Below are positions 44,580 through 55,346 of a stretch of DNA of 64,000 nt, in pieces. Origin of the DNA: Cupriavidus sp. D39 (GTDB taxonomy: Bacteria; Pseudomonadota; Gammaproteobacteria; Burkholderiales; Burkholderiaceae); NCBI RefSeq assembly GCF_026627925.1, contig NZ_JAPNLE010000009.1, positions 3,224,001 to 3,288,000 of the forward strand, read 5' to 3'. Within the stretch, counting starts at the first letter, position 1. The number at the start of each line of letters is the position of its first letter. Made by a program: the position numbers and the translations under genes. The notes beneath the pieces were generated by a model. The model had not been told where the DNA came from and did no database searches. It saw nothing but the letters and a program-made list of their open reading frames with translations.

Positions 44580-45050
44580 TTAGAGCTCAGCCTTGAGTTG
44601 ATTGAGCAGATCCGCGTGGACCTGCGCGTTCACTTCGCGCTTGAGGATCTGCTCGGCACCCTTGACGGCCAGCACGGCGACCTGGTCGCGCAATTGCTCG
44701 CGCGCGCGGGTGACTTGCTGTTCGGCTTCGGCCTTGGCCTGGGCAATGATGCGTGCGGCTTCTGCCTGGGCGTTTTGCTTGATCTCGTCAGCGGTCAGTT
44801 GAGCGCGCTTCTCGGCGTCGGCGACGCGTTGAGCACCTTCGGTGCGGGCTTCGGCCAGGGCCTGGTCCACACGCTTGTTGGCGAGTTCGAGCTCAGCCTT
44901 GCCTTTTTCGGCGGCGGCGAGGCCATCGGCGATCTTCTTTGCGCGTTCGTCGAGCGCCTTCACCAGCGGCGGCCAAATGAATTTGGCAACTACCCACCAC
45001 AGGATGAAGAACACGACCATCTGCGCAAAAAACGTTGCGTTCAGATTCAT
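44580..45050 (-). CDS. atpF: ATP synthase F0 subunit b
   Basis: This peripheral-stalk subunit of 156 residues has one membrane helix ([25 protein letters not shown], about 5-27) and a long charged coiled coil, ending [12 protein letters not shown]. Its stop lies two bases before the atpH start. Confidence 0.97.
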   Translation of the reverse strand: MNLNATFFAQMVVFFILWWVVAKFIWPPLVKALDERAKKIADGLAAAEKGKAELELANKRVDQALAEARTEGAQRVADAEKRAQLTADEIKQNAQAEAARIIAQAKAEAEQQVTRAREQLRDQVAVLAVKGAEQILKREVNAQVHADLLNQLKAEL

Positions 45051-45149
45051 GGTGTGTTCCTTTCGGTAATCAAACTACAGATAAATGCGCAAGGGCGGCC
45101 AGGCTAAGTGGCCCGCGCCGCCCGTCAGCATCATGCAGACCGAAAAGAA

Positions 45150-46454
<1,305 letters not shown>

Positions 46455-46582
46455 TTATCCACGCCGCGCTTCACTGTTGTGACGCGCCACGCAAAAATCT
46501 TGATATTCTGTTTTCGTGCCCCACTTCGACGAGAAGCACACTTATCCGACCTACCGCGCCTGGCCTGCCCTGGGGCACACCC

Positions 46583-47083
46583 TCAGCGAATCGCCAGCGC
46601 GACCCAGTAAGTCTTGAGCGCAAGCACGAACGTGACCAGCATCGGTACCCAGCGCAACTCGCTGTACAGCACCACTACCAGGACGAACAGTCCGGCGGTG
46701 GCAAACACCTTGATCGCCTCGCCGACCACCAGTCCGCTGACCGAGGGACGCTCGCGCGCCATCCAGAGTCGCAGCGCGAAGAAACCGCTGGGCACGAAAC
46801 ACGCCGCGCCACCGAATAGTGCCGACCAACCCGCCGCGCCGGCGTTGCCGCCAGCAAACAGTCGCCAGGCAATGGCCGACAACAAAGTAACCGCAACCTG
46901 CGCCAGCACGACCCTGCCGGGCGTCATGCGCGAAGGGCGCAGCGTGCGCTCGCCGAACAGCGTCTCCGCCTCGACGCGCGACAGCGGATCGACCGCCTCT
47001 TCTTCGCGTTCTGCCTCATCTTCCCAGGCATCACGCGCCTGCCGGTCTTTCTTTTGACCAGCATCCTGACGATCTGAAACCAC
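46583..47083 (-). CDS. atpI: ATP synthase accessory subunit I
   Basis: This protein of 166 residues starts with a charged N-terminal third (KKDRQARDAWEDEAEREEE), followed by four hydrophobic segments with GWSALFGGAACFVPSGFFAL and RWVPMLVTFVLALKTYWV, as in proteobacterial AtpI. GTG 47083 is the likely start. It leads the operon, 240 bases before atpB. Confidence 0.85.
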   Translation of the reverse strand: MVSDRQDAGQKKDRQARDAWEDEAEREEEAVDPLSRVEAETLFGERTLRPSRMTPGRVVLAQVAVTLLSAIAWRLFAGGNAGAAGWSALFGGAACFVPSGFFALRLWMARERPSVSGLVVGEAIKVFATAGLFVLVVVLYSELRWVPMLVTFVLALKTYWVALAIR

Positions 47084-47098
47084 CTGCTCTTGCCTTTG

Positions 47099-47165
47099 CT
47101 TATCGCTTTGCGTCGTTTTGCTTCCCGCTCGGCTTATCGCTTTACTTACGCTTTACTTATCGCTT
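47099..47165. repeat. Direct repeats upstream of atpI
   Basis: CTTATCGCTT occurs three times (47099-47108, 47133-47142, 47156-47165) with related GCTTTACTTA units between. They lie in the 420-base gap between parB and atpI where the operon promoter must be. Their role is unknown. Confidence 0.55.
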
Positions 47166-47231
47166 AATCCGCCCCGGAACTTTTCTGGACCGGCCGGAAT
47201 TCAAACCGCACGATTTTACGAGGAATGCACC

Positions 47232-47330
47232 ATGCGAGTCAATCTGCTTACAGACGCCTTGCAACAGTCCGCATTTCGCTTGCAATCGCCACGAACCCAT
47301 AGTGCGCGCGCGGCCGACGCATACCAATAA
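47232..47330 (+). CDS. Possible 32-residue peptide, uncertain
   Basis: ATG 47232 has AGGA seven bases upstream and a frame ending TAA 47328: MRVNLLTDALQQSAFRL... The peptide has no recognisable domain. It is divergent from the atp operon in an otherwise gene-free gap. It may be a chance frame. Confidence 0.25.
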   Translation: MRVNLLTDALQQSAFRLQSPRTHSARAADAYQ

Positions 47331-47507
47331 CGCGCCAGGTAATTGAGCTGCCTTGGGCTAGCGGCGCACCATGGTCGTTTATCGGCCTTGCACAGACCTT
47401 ACACAGGCGTGCGCGCGCCAAGCCAAAACCGGCCGGCACCAAATTGCACCAAGCCGTGGCACAGCCGCACCGACCGTTAATCGCGCACTATTTTTGGGAA
47501 ATCCCGC

Positions 47508-48410
47508 TCAGGCGGGTGACTGGCTTTCGCCGGGCTCGCGCAGGCGTGTCAGCACACCGTCGAGCGCATCATTGCTGGTGAAGTGAATGGTGAGCTGGCC
47601 TTTGCCCCGCACGCCCAGCTTGATCTGCACCGGCAGGCCAAGCGCGTCGGATAGTTCTTCCTCCAGGCGGGTCACGTCGCGCGCCGGCGCGCCGTTGTTC
47701 GGCTTCTGCAACCTGAGGTCAAAGGGCTTGAGGGTGGAGGCTACCAGCTTTTCGGTCTCGCGCACCGATAAACGTTTGTTGACGATCTGATTGGCGAGCG
47801 TGATCTGGTTGGCGCCGTCGGCGGAGAGCAGCGCACGGGCGTGGCCCATGTCGAGATCGCCCGCCATCAGCATGGTCTGGACCGGCTGGGCCAGGTTCAA
47901 GAGACGCAGCAGGTTGGACACAGCGCTGCGCGAGCGCCCTACCGATTCCGCCGCCTGCTCATGCGTGAAATTGAATTCGCGTACCAGGCGCATGATGCCT
48001 TGCGCTTCTTCCAGCGGGTTGAGGTCCTCACGCTGAATATTCTCGATCAGCGCCATCGCGGCCGCGGCTTCGTCGGCCACGTCCTTGACCAGCACCGGCA
48101 CCTCTTCGAGCCCGGCGATCCTGGATGCGCGGAAGCGGCGCTCACCGGCAATGATCTCGTAGCGGTCCGGCTCGGCAACGCGGCGCACCAGGATCGGCTG
48201 CATCAACCCTTGGGCGCGAATGCTCGCAGCCAACTCCTGCAGCGCGCCTTCGTCCATGCGCGTGCGCGGCTGGTATTTGCCGGGCTGGAGCTGGTCCAGG
48301 CGCAGCACGGAGGGCGCGCCCTCCTGCTTGACGGCATCGACAATCTCGGCCGGACCACCCAGCAGTGCTTCCAGTCCGCGGCCCAGGCCCTTCTTCTTCG
48401 CGGTGCTCAT
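47508..48410 (-). CDS. parB: Chromosome-partitioning protein ParB
   Basis: This protein of 300 residues binds parS and spreads with CTP. MSTAKKKGLGRGLEALLGG starts it; IAGERRFRASRIAG, NIQREDLNPLEEAQGI and the HTH THEQAAESVGRSRSAVSNLLRL follow. It is downstream of parA with a short gap holding a tandem duplication. Confidence 0.96.
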   Translation of the reverse strand: MSTAKKKGLGRGLEALLGGPAEIVDAVKQEGAPSVLRLDQLQPGKYQPRTRMDEGALQELAASIRAQGLMQPILVRRVAEPDRYEIIAGERRFRASRIAGLEEVPVLVKDVADEAAAAMALIENIQREDLNPLEEAQGIMRLVREFNFTHEQAAESVGRSRSAVSNLLRLLNLAQPVQTMLMAGDLDMGHARALLSADGANQITLANQIVNKRLSVRETEKLVASTLKPFDLRLQKPNNGAPARDVTRLEEELSDALGLPVQIKLGVRGKGQLTIHFTSNDALDGVLTRLREPGESQSPA

Positions 48411-48430
48411 CTCGGTATCCTGTATTCGGT

Positions 48431-48460
48431 GACTCTCAACCCGGTGACTCTCAACCCGGT
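48431..48460. repeat. Perfect tandem duplication between parA and parB
   Basis: GACTCTCAACCCGGT is repeated exactly twice in tandem (48431-48445, 48446-48460), just downstream of the parA stop codon. Confidence 0.9.
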
Positions 48461-48462
48461 GC

Positions 48463-49235
48463 TCAGTCGAGTTGCTTGACGCGCGCGATCATCTCGGCGC
48501 CGAAATCCAGGTAGGCCTTGGCCCCCTTGACGACGGATCGAATGCCACGCCCGGCACGCCGTACGACGGCGCCTCTGCCAGCCGCACATTGCGCGGGATG
48601 ACGGTCTTGAACACCTTGTCGCCAAAGTGCGACTCGAGTTGGGCCGACACCTGTTGCTGCAAGGTGACGCGTGGATCAAACATCACACGCAGCAAGCCAA
48701 TCACCTTCAGGTCGCGATTGAGGTTGGCGTGCACCTGCTTGATGGTATTGACGAGATCGGACAGCCCTTCCAGCGCGAAGTACTCGCACTGCATCGGCAC
48801 GATCACGCCGTGGGCCGCGCACAGGCCGTTGAGGGTCAGCAGCGAGAGCGACGGCGGGCAGTCGATCAGCACGAAATCGTACTCGGCATCGACCTCGGCA
48901 ATGGCGTTCTTGAGACGTTTCTCGCGCTGGTCCAGCTCGACCAGCTCCACTTCCGCGCCGGCCAGCTCGCGGTTGGCGGGCAGCACATCGTATTTGCCGG
49001 ACTCGGAATGCTGGCGTGCCTGGCTCACCGTCGACAAGCCAACCAGCACCTGGTAGATGCTGTGCTCGAGCGACTGCTTGTCGATGCCGGAACCCATCGA
49101 GGCATTGCCCTGGGGATCCAGGTCGATCAGCAACACACGCTGGTCCTGTGCCGCGAGGCCGGCGGCAAGGTTCACCGTGGTGGTGGTCTTGCCGACGCCG
49201 CCCTTCTGGTTTGCGATCACGAATACCTTGGCCAT
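48463..49235 (-). CDS. parA: Chromosome-partitioning ATPase ParA/Soj (frameshifted at C-terminus)
   Basis: This Walker-type ATPase has the deviant Walker A KGGVGKTTTTVNLA, LLIDLDPQGNASMG and DFVLIDCPPSLSLLTLNGL. The frame breaks near the end at about 48521-48533: one added base changes SSRGPRPTWISAPR-stop to KGAKAYLDFGAEMIARVKQ and gives 257 residues, the usual length, ending at 48463. As written the last 20 residues are replaced. It precedes parB. Confidence 0.93.
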
Positions 49236-49303
49236 ATGCTCCTGCTGCTCCTGCTTGATTTCTACCTGCCGGGGGTGGGCGCCGGCGACAACCACCGGCC
49301 GGG

Positions 49304-50012
49304 TCAGCGGCGCGACAGCACCACCAGGTGACGTTCTGCGTCCAGCTCCGGCACGGTCAGGCGCGGTATCGCCTCGACCTGCCACCCGGCCATCAACCCG
49401 GCCGCTTCCATGCGATCGAGTTCGGGCTGAGGATAAACGCCCTTCATTGCAATCAGCTTGCCGCCCGGCGCCAGCAGGCTGGCCGGCGAGCGAAACGAAA
49501 TCGCTCAGCTCGGCAAACGCACGCGACGTGATGACTGCATACCCCTTGTCGTCTTCCAGCTTCTCCACCGGCCCCCAATGGGCGGCGGCGTTGGAAAGGC
49601 CGAGCTGCGCCCGGCACTGCGTCAGGAAGGCGGTTTTCTTTTGCACGATGTCGACCATCAGCACCGACAGGTCAGGGCAAGCGATGGCCAGCGGCAGGCC
49701 CGGCATGCCACCGCCAGAACCCACATCCAGCACCCGGCCGCGCGCGCCCTCCTCCACCCCTGCGGCGCGCGCCGCATCCGCCAGCGCCGGCACGGCGGCC
49801 AGCGAGTCGAGCATGTGGTGGGTCAGCATCTCGTCAGGATGACGGATGGCGGTCAGGTTATAGATGGCGTTCCATTTGCGCAGCAGTGCCAGGTAGGCAA
49901 ACAACTGATCGATCTGGCTAGCGGAGACCACCAGGCCGATGGCGGACAAGCCGGCCTCCAGGCGACGGCGCTGATCGGCATCATCCACGGCCGCGTAACG
50001 TTGGTTCCTCAC
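49304..50012 (-). CDS. rsmG: 16S rRNA m7G527 methyltransferase (frameshifted)
   Basis: The SAM methyltransferase has [37 protein letters not shown], and [13 protein letters not shown] before the break. The frame breaks between about 49480 and 49505; a net change of one extra base (or two missing) gives [20 protein letters not shown] and an end at 49304. As written the frame runs straight on into parA. GTG 50012 follows the mnmG stop with no gap, so the two are coupled. Confidence 0.88.
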
Positions 50013-51953
50013 TCAGGCGGCCTCTTGGCTGGGGTCGGACTTGGTACGCCCCATGCCCTTCTTTTTCAGATGGACCAGCAGCAGCGAAATCGCAGCCGGC
50101 GTCACGCCGGAAATACGCGATGCCTGGCCGAGGGTCTCGGGCCGGTGCTGATTCAGCTTCTGACCCACCTCGATGCCAAGGCCGCGCACTTCCGTGTAGT
50201 CGAAGTCTTCAGGCAGGCGGGTGGATTCGTTGGCTTCCAGCTTATCCACCTCTGCGGCTTGCCGGGCGATGTAGCCGTGGTACTTGATGCCGATCTCGAT
50301 CTGCTCGCGAATCTGCCCGACCAGCAACGGGTCGGCATCGAGTGCCTGGGTGGGTGCGAACTTGCCACCTTGCAATGCCATCAGCGCTTCGTAGGTGACG
50401 GCAGGACGGCGCAGCAGATCGGCGAGGTTGTACTCGCGCTCGATCGCTTTGCCCAGCAGCAGCACGGCGTCGGCTTCCGGCAGGATGCTCGGATTGACCC
50501 AAGTCCCCTTTAGTCGCTCTGTTTCACGTGAAACAGCATCGCGCTTCCGGTTAAAGGCATCCCAGCGCACATCATCGACCACGCCAAGCTCCCGGCCTGC
50601 CTCGGTCAGTCGCATATCGGCATTATCTTCACGTAGGCTCAAACGGAACTCGGCACGGCTGGTGAACATTCGATACGGTTCCGAGACCCCGCGGGTGATC
50701 AGGTCGTCGACCAGAACCCCAAGATAGGCCTGGTCTCGCCGGGGAGTCCAGGCGTCGCGCTCCCGCACGATGCACCCCGCGTTGATGCCAGCCAGCAGGC
50801 CCTGGGCCGCGGCTTCTTCGTAGCCCGTGGTGCCGTTGATCTGTCCGGCGAAGAACAGGCCGCTGATGGCCTTGGACTCCAGCGAGGCCTTCAGGGCACG
50901 CGGATCGAAGTAATCGTACTCGATGGCATAGCCGGGACGCAGGATGTGCGCGTTCTCCATGCCACGGATCGAGTGCACCAGGGCAAGTTGCACGTCGAAC
51001 GGCAGGCTGGTGGAGATACCGTTGGGGTAGAACTCGTTGGTGGTCAGTCCTTCCGGTTCCAGGAAGATCTGGTGGCTGTCCTTGCTGGCAAAGCGATGGA
51101 TCTTGTCCTCGATGCTGGGGCAGTAACGCGGCCCTACCCCTTCGATCACTCCGGTGTACATCGGCGAACGATCCAGGCCGCCACGGATGATGTCGTGGGT
51201 CTGGCTATTGGTATGCGTGATCCAGCACGGCAGTTGCTGCGGGTGCTGTTCGGCACGCCCCAGGAAGGAGAACACCGGCACCGGATCGAGATCGCCAGGC
51301 TGCTCGTCCATCACGGAGAAATCGATGGTGCGTCCGTCGATACGCGGCGGCGTACCCGTCTTCAGGCGGCCCTGCGGCAGCTTGAGCTCCTTCAGGCGCG
51401 CCGAAAGCGATACCGAGGCAGGGTCACCCGCACGGCCGCCAGTGTAGTTATCCAGCCCCACGTGGATCTTCCCGTCGAGGAAGGTGCCAGCGGTCAGTAC
51501 CACGGCGCGTGCGCGAAAGGTGATGCCAACCTGCGTGACGGCACCGACCACGCGGTCGCCCTCCACCACCAGGTCATCCACGGCCTGCTGGAACAGCATC
51601 AGGTTGGGCTGGTTTTCGAGCCGCGTGCGAATCGCCTTGCGATACAGCACGCGGTCCGCCTGAGCGCGGGTGGCACGTACGGCCGGACCCTTGCTGGAAT
51701 TCAGGATACGAAACTGGATCCCCGACTCATCCGTGGCTGCCGCCATGGCGCCGCCCATTGCATCCACCTCCTTGACGAGATGGCCCTTGCCAATGCCGCC
51801 GATGGACGGATTGCAGCTCATCTGACCAAGGGTCTCGATGTTGTGGCTCAGCAGCAGTGTCTGGCAGCCCATACGCGCAGCGGCGAGTGCAGCTTCAGTG
51901 CCGGCGTGGCCGCCACCGACAACAATGACATCGAACTCTTTTGGGTAAAGCAT
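50013..51953 (-). CDS. mnmG: tRNA uridine 5-carboxymethylaminomethyl modification enzyme MnmG
   Basis: This FAD protein of 646 residues has [41 protein letters not shown] and [15 protein letters not shown], and works with MnmE on the wobble uridine. A parS site lies inside the coding sequence at 50520-50535, reading part of the peptide through the palindrome without interruption. Two more lie upstream. Confidence 0.97.
   Translation of the reverse strand: MLYPKEFDVIVVGGGHAGTEAALAAARMGCQTLLLSHNIETLGQMSCNPSIGGIGKGHLVKEVDAMGGAMAAATDESGIQFRILNSSKGPAVRATRAQADRVLYRKAIRTRLENQPNLMLFQQAVDDLVVEGDRVVGAVTQVGITFRARAVVLTAGTFLDGKIHVGLDNYTGGRAGDPASVSLSARLKELKLPQGRLKTGTPPRIDGRTIDFSVMDEQPGDLDPVPVFSFLGRAEQHPQQLPCWITHTNSQTHDIIRGGLDRSPMYTGVIEGVGPRYCPSIEDKIHRFASKDSHQIFLEPEGLTTNEFYPNGISTSLPFDVQLALVHSIRGMENAHILRPGYAIEYDYFDPRALKASLESKAISGLFFAGQINGTTGYEEAAAQGLLAGINAGCIVRERDAWTPRRDQAYLGVLVDDLITRGVSEPYRMFTSRAEFRLSLREDNADMRLTEAGRELGVVDDVRWDAFNRKRDAVSRETERLKGTWVNPSILPEADAVLLLGKAIEREYNLADLLRRPAVTYEALMALQGGKFAPTQALDADPLLVGQIREQIEIGIKYHGYIARQAAEVDKLEANESTRLPEDFDYTEVRGLGIEVGQKLNQHRPETLGQASRISGVTPAAISLLLVHLKKKGMGRTKSDPSQEAA
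50520..50535. promoter_or_regulatory. parS site inside mnmG
   Basis: TGTTTCACGTGAAACA is a perfect match to the ParB-binding parS consensus. Confidence 0.95.
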
Positions 51954-52034
51954 GGAGGCACCTCCTCCGGGAGGCTAGCGGAAATAAATCGGGATGCCGA
52001 ATTATAACGGCAATCTCCGGAGCTTCCCTGCGCC

Positions 52035-52062
52035 GCAGCATGTTTCACGTGAAACATGCTGC
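52035..52062. promoter_or_regulatory. parS site upstream of mnmG, in a 28-base palindrome
   Basis: The exact parS sequence occupies 52041-52056 and is extended by six more matching bases on each side (GCAGCA and TGCTGC). It is about 85 bases upstream of the mnmG start. Confidence 0.95.
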
Positions 52063-52078
52063 ATGGATAACCTGGGTG

Positions 52079-52094
52079 TGTTCCACGTGAAACA
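52079..52094. promoter_or_regulatory. Third parS-like site, one mismatch
   Basis: TGTTCCACGTGAAACA differs from parS at one position. It is 23 bases from the site at 52041-52056. Confidence 0.8.
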
Positions 52095-52121
52095 AAAAAG
52101 CCGGGCGCAATGGCCCGGCTT
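52095..52121 (-). terminator. Terminator of the formylglutamate hydrolase gene
   Basis: AAGCCGGGC-GCAATG-GCCCGGCTT is followed on the minus strand by T residues. It sits directly next to the third parS site. Confidence 0.85.
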
Positions 52122-52149
52122 GGTCGCTACCTTGATCGGCTTCTACGCC

Positions 52150-53010
52150 TCATCCCCTGCCCTGCTCTCCCAGGTAGACAGCGATGCGTTCGACCAACCG
52201 CCCCAGATCGGCCTGAAGCTGGTCGAACCCTGCATTGCGCTCGCGCGTCACTTCGTCCATGTACAGCGGACGCCGAATCTCGATCTGCAGGCTGTTGCGC
52301 CGTTCGGCAGGGCGACCGATCTGTGCGATCAGTTGCACGCCCTTGTACGGATCGTTGCGCGCCACGGTGTAGCCGAGCGAACGCAATTCAGCATCCACCA
52401 AATCGACAAAGGCAGGCTCGCAGGTCGTGCCATCCCGGTCGCCCAGCACAAAGTCGGCCAGCGGATGGGCGCTCTGGATCTCCAGCCGCTCGTAGGCGTT
52501 GTTGGGCATCGAGTGCAGGTTGAGATGCCAGACCGCGCCGAAGCGCCGATACGTTTCCTCGACCGCGCCCGACAGCGCCTGGTGGTACGGGCGGTAGTAG
52601 CGATCGATCCGGTTGCGTACCTCTTCCAGCGAGAGTTTGCGGTCATAGATGGGCGTGGCGGCATCGATGTTGCGCCAGATCAGCCCATACCCCAGCCGCG
52701 TCTTCTCGCCCGGGGCCAGCGGCTCGGGCCAGGGGCCGTCCAGCAGGCTGGGATCGAGATCGTCCAGCGTACGGTTGGGATCGATGTAGACACGCGGGAA
52801 ATTGGCGGCAATCAACGCGCCGCCAGCCCGCGGCACGGCTTCCCACAGCGCTTCCACGTGGGTGTCCTCACCGCCGCGCAGTCGCTGCGCCGGGACGGCC
52901 GCCCGGAAATCCTGCGGGTAATACGTGCCGCTATGCGGCGAGTCGCACACCAGCGGCAGCGTCTGGGCCAGGGGCGCGAAGTGGACGAAGGGCTCGAAGT
53001 TGTCGCTCAT
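52150..53010 (-). CDS. N-formylglutamate amidohydrolase-family protein
   Basis: This protein of 286 residues has LPLVCDSPHSGTYYP, RVYIDPNRTLDDLD, VWHLNLHSMPN and SLQIEIRRPLYMDE, the HutG-type zinc amidohydrolase pattern. The histidines in SPHSG and NLHSM are candidate metal ligands. It is five bases from the Bug protein gene, so the two share an operon. Hut genes are not adjacent. Confidence 0.88.
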   Translation of the reverse strand: MSDNFEPFVHFAPLAQTLPLVCDSPHSGTYYPQDFRAAVPAQRLRGGEDTHVEALWEAVPRAGGALIAANFPRVYIDPNRTLDDLDPSLLDGPWPEPLAPGEKTRLGYGLIWRNIDAATPIYDRKLSLEEVRNRIDRYYRPYHQALSGAVEETYRRFGAVWHLNLHSMPNNAYERLEIQSAHPLADFVLGDRDGTTCEPAFVDLVDAELRSLGYTVARNDPYKGVQLIAQIGRPAERRNSLQIEIRRPLYMDEVTRERNAGFDQLQADLGRLVERIAVYLGEQGRG

Positions 53011-53015
53011 GGCCG

Positions 53016-54011
53016 TCAGTCCAGCTTGATATTGGCGGCCTTGGCCACGCGTGCATAGCGCGCCATCGCCTGCTGGATCTGCACCTTGAAGCCGTCCGGC
53101 GTGGTCGGCACCAGCGTGCCACCCGACTCCTCCACCTTGCGCTTGAACTCGGGGTTCAGCATCGCCTTGTGGATAGCGCTGTTGAGCTTGGCGACGACGG
53201 CTGGCGGCGTGCCGGCGGGCGCGACTATGCCGAACCAGCCGCCATCGCCCATCTCCTTGTAGCCGAGTTCCGCGTAAGTCGGCACGTTGGGAAGCTGCGG
53301 CGAACGGGTGGCGCCCAGCACGGCCAGCGCCCGCAGCCGGCCCGATTTCACGTGGGGCAGCGTGGACGACAGGTTGTCGGTGATGGCATTAACCTGCCCT
53401 GCCACTGCATCGTTGAGCGCCAGGCCGGCGCCCTTGTACGGCACGTGCAGCATGTCGATCTTGGCCAGCATCATGAAGTTCTCGATATTCACATGGCCTA
53501 GCGAGCCAGCGCCGGGAGAGGCGAAGCTGTACTTGCCGGGGTTGGCACGGACCAGCGCGACGAACTCCTGCATGGTCTTGGCCGGCACGCTGGGATGCAC
53601 CGCGAACACGCTCGGGATGGCGACCACGTTGGTGACCGGCGCGAAATCCTTGATCGGATCGTAGTTCAGCTTGGGATACACGGCCGGGTTGGAGCCGTGC
53701 GTGCTGACCGTCGCCATGCCGATGGTGTAGCCGTCCGGCGCCGCGCGCGCGACCTGCTCCATGCCCAGCGAGCCACCGGCGCCACCCTTGTTCTCCACCA
53801 CGATGGACTGGCCCAGCTCGCGCCCGCCGAACTCCGCAACCAGGCGTGCCGACAAATCGGTAGAGCCGCCCGCGGCAAAGGGCACGATCAGGCGAATCGG
53901 CTTGTTCGGATAGTTGGCTTGCGCCAGCGCGCCGCCGGCTGCGGCAAGGCTGGCGCATGCCGCCAGGCAAGACAGGACAAAATGCCGGCGCGGCAGTTGG
54001 GCTCGGATCAT
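53016..54011 (-). CDS. Bug-family (TctC-like) periplasmic solute-binding protein
   Basis: This protein of 331 residues has a signal peptide (PRRHFVLSCLAACASLAAAGGALA), then NYPNKPIRLIVPFAAGGSTD, typical of tripartite tricarboxylate transporter receptors, and HVPYKGAGLALNDAVAGQV. ATG 54011 is chosen. No TctA/TctB gene is nearby, as is common for orphan Bug proteins. The ligand may be related to the amidohydrolase substrate; this is inference. Confidence 0.9.
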   Translation of the reverse strand: MIRAQLPRRHFVLSCLAACASLAAAGGALAQANYPNKPIRLIVPFAAGGSTDLSARLVAEFGGRELGQSIVVENKGGAGGSLGMEQVARAAPDGYTIGMATVSTHGSNPAVYPKLNYDPIKDFAPVTNVVAIPSVFAVHPSVPAKTMQEFVALVRANPGKYSFASPGAGSLGHVNIENFMMLAKIDMLHVPYKGAGLALNDAVAGQVNAITDNLSSTLPHVKSGRLRALAVLGATRSPQLPNVPTYAELGYKEMGDGGWFGIVAPAGTPPAVVAKLNSAIHKAMLNPEFKRKVEESGGTLVPTTPDGFKVQIQQAMARYARVAKAANIKLD

Positions 54012-54138
54012 GCGGACTTCTCCTTGGATTTCTATGAGTTGGCTCGCCAAGTGTCGGGAGTTTACCGAGTCCGCACAAACGACTATATTGCACGGTTGCA
54101 TTACCAAAGTGCATTCTCGGCCCACCCTCCCCCACCTC

Positions 54139-55083
54139 ATGCGGCTACGCTCACCCTCGATGTCCGAACTGCATGCCTTTGCCGCCGCCGCGCGGCTGGG
54201 CAGTTTCACGCGCGCGGCCGAGGACCTGTGCGTGACCCAGGGCGCGATCAGCCGTGCCATTGCCCGGCTCGAATCGCACTTCGGCCAGCCCCTGCTCCAG
54301 CGCAATGCGCATCGCCTGACGCTGACCGATGCCGGCAAGCAACTGCTGGAGGCCGTGGCCGGCCCGCTGGCAGCCATTGAAAACGCCAGCGCCGCCCTCC
54401 TCGCCCGTGACCGCCAGCACCACCTGACGCTATCGGCCGTGCCCACGCTGGCCAGCGTATGGCTGGTGCCAAGGCTGCCGGATTTCCACCGCCGCTACCC
54501 CGACGTCCGCCTGGACTTTGTGCCCTACCGGCGCGACGAGGACTTCTCAGGCCCCGCGCCCGATGCCGCCATCCTGCCCGGCACCCCGGACCGCTGGCCC
54601 GGCCTGCAATGCGACTACGTGATCGGCAGCGAGATGGTGCCCATCTGCCACCCCGAGCGCGCCCGCGCGCGCCTTGAGGCAGGCCGCTGGTCCGAGCCCG
54701 CCGAACTGCTCGATGAGCCGCTCCTCTATCACACTACCGCGCCGGCAAACTGGCAGCACTGGCTGTGGGCCGCGGGCGTACCCAGTGCTGCGCCAACGCT
54801 CTCGAAAGGCTTCGACCAGGTCTCGATCCTGGTGCAGGCGGTCAAGGCGGATATGGGCGTGGCGGTATTGCAGCGCTGCCTGGTACGCGATGAGATCGCC
54901 GCGGGCCGCGTGGTGGCGCCGTTCGATCTGCCGATCCGGCTGACGCGTGGCTACTTCCTGTGCGCGCCACGGGAGCGGCGGGACCATCCGGCGTTTGCGC
55001 AATTTCGGGCATGGTTGCTAGGTGTGGCGGCACAGGACCCGGATGTGCTCGAACTCAATCAGGAAGATTCATGGGACAAATAG
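54139..55083 (+). CDS. LysR-type transcriptional regulator
   Basis: This protein of 314 residues has an N-terminal winged helix with LHAFAAAARLGSFTRAAEDL and TQGAISRAIARLESHFGQPLL, then a periplasmic-binding-like effector domain (HLTLSAVPTLASVWLVPRL). It is divergent from the Bug-protein/amidohydrolase pair and probably regulates it. ATG 54139 is the chosen start. Confidence 0.9.
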   Translation: MRLRSPSMSELHAFAAAARLGSFTRAAEDLCVTQGAISRAIARLESHFGQPLLQRNAHRLTLTDAGKQLLEAVAGPLAAIENASAALLARDRQHHLTLSAVPTLASVWLVPRLPDFHRRYPDVRLDFVPYRRDEDFSGPAPDAAILPGTPDRWPGLQCDYVIGSEMVPICHPERARARLEAGRWSEPAELLDEPLLYHTTAPANWQHWLWAAGVPSAAPTLSKGFDQVSILVQAVKADMGVAVLQRCLVRDEIAAGRVVAPFDLPIRLTRGYFLCAPRERRDHPAFAQFRAWLLGVAAQDPDVLELNQEDSWDK

Positions 55084-55287
55084 AAATGCGCTTAATTTGC
55101 CAAATTGCATCCATTTGGCGCATTCTTTTTACTTCCCGGCAATCATAGCATCCATATTAGGAATACCAACCCGATACATCTGGATAAATATATTCACATC
55201 ATGAATTGAAAGCGTACCAACCGCTGCGCTATCCAACCGGCACCAAAGCCAACAGACTGGCTCCACTATAAAATGCATATCGGAAAT

Positions 55288-55316
55288 AATAACGGCGAGC
55301 AGAGCTCGCCGTTATT
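55288..55316. terminator. Bidirectional hairpin between LysR and the liv operon
   Basis: AATAACGGCGAGC and GCTCGCCGTTATT form a perfect 13-base stem with the loop AGA. It lies between the convergent LysR and livF genes. The 200 bases before it (55084-55287) are AT-rich and hold no gene. Confidence 0.75.
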
Positions 55317-55346
55317 CATCGAGAGAATTATAAGAAGCGGGAAGCG

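Noticed and set aside
48489..50012. A fused RsmG-ParA protein
   Set aside because: Motif loss at the junction, correct separate stops and starts in other frames, and the usual separate lengths show it is a frameshift artefact.
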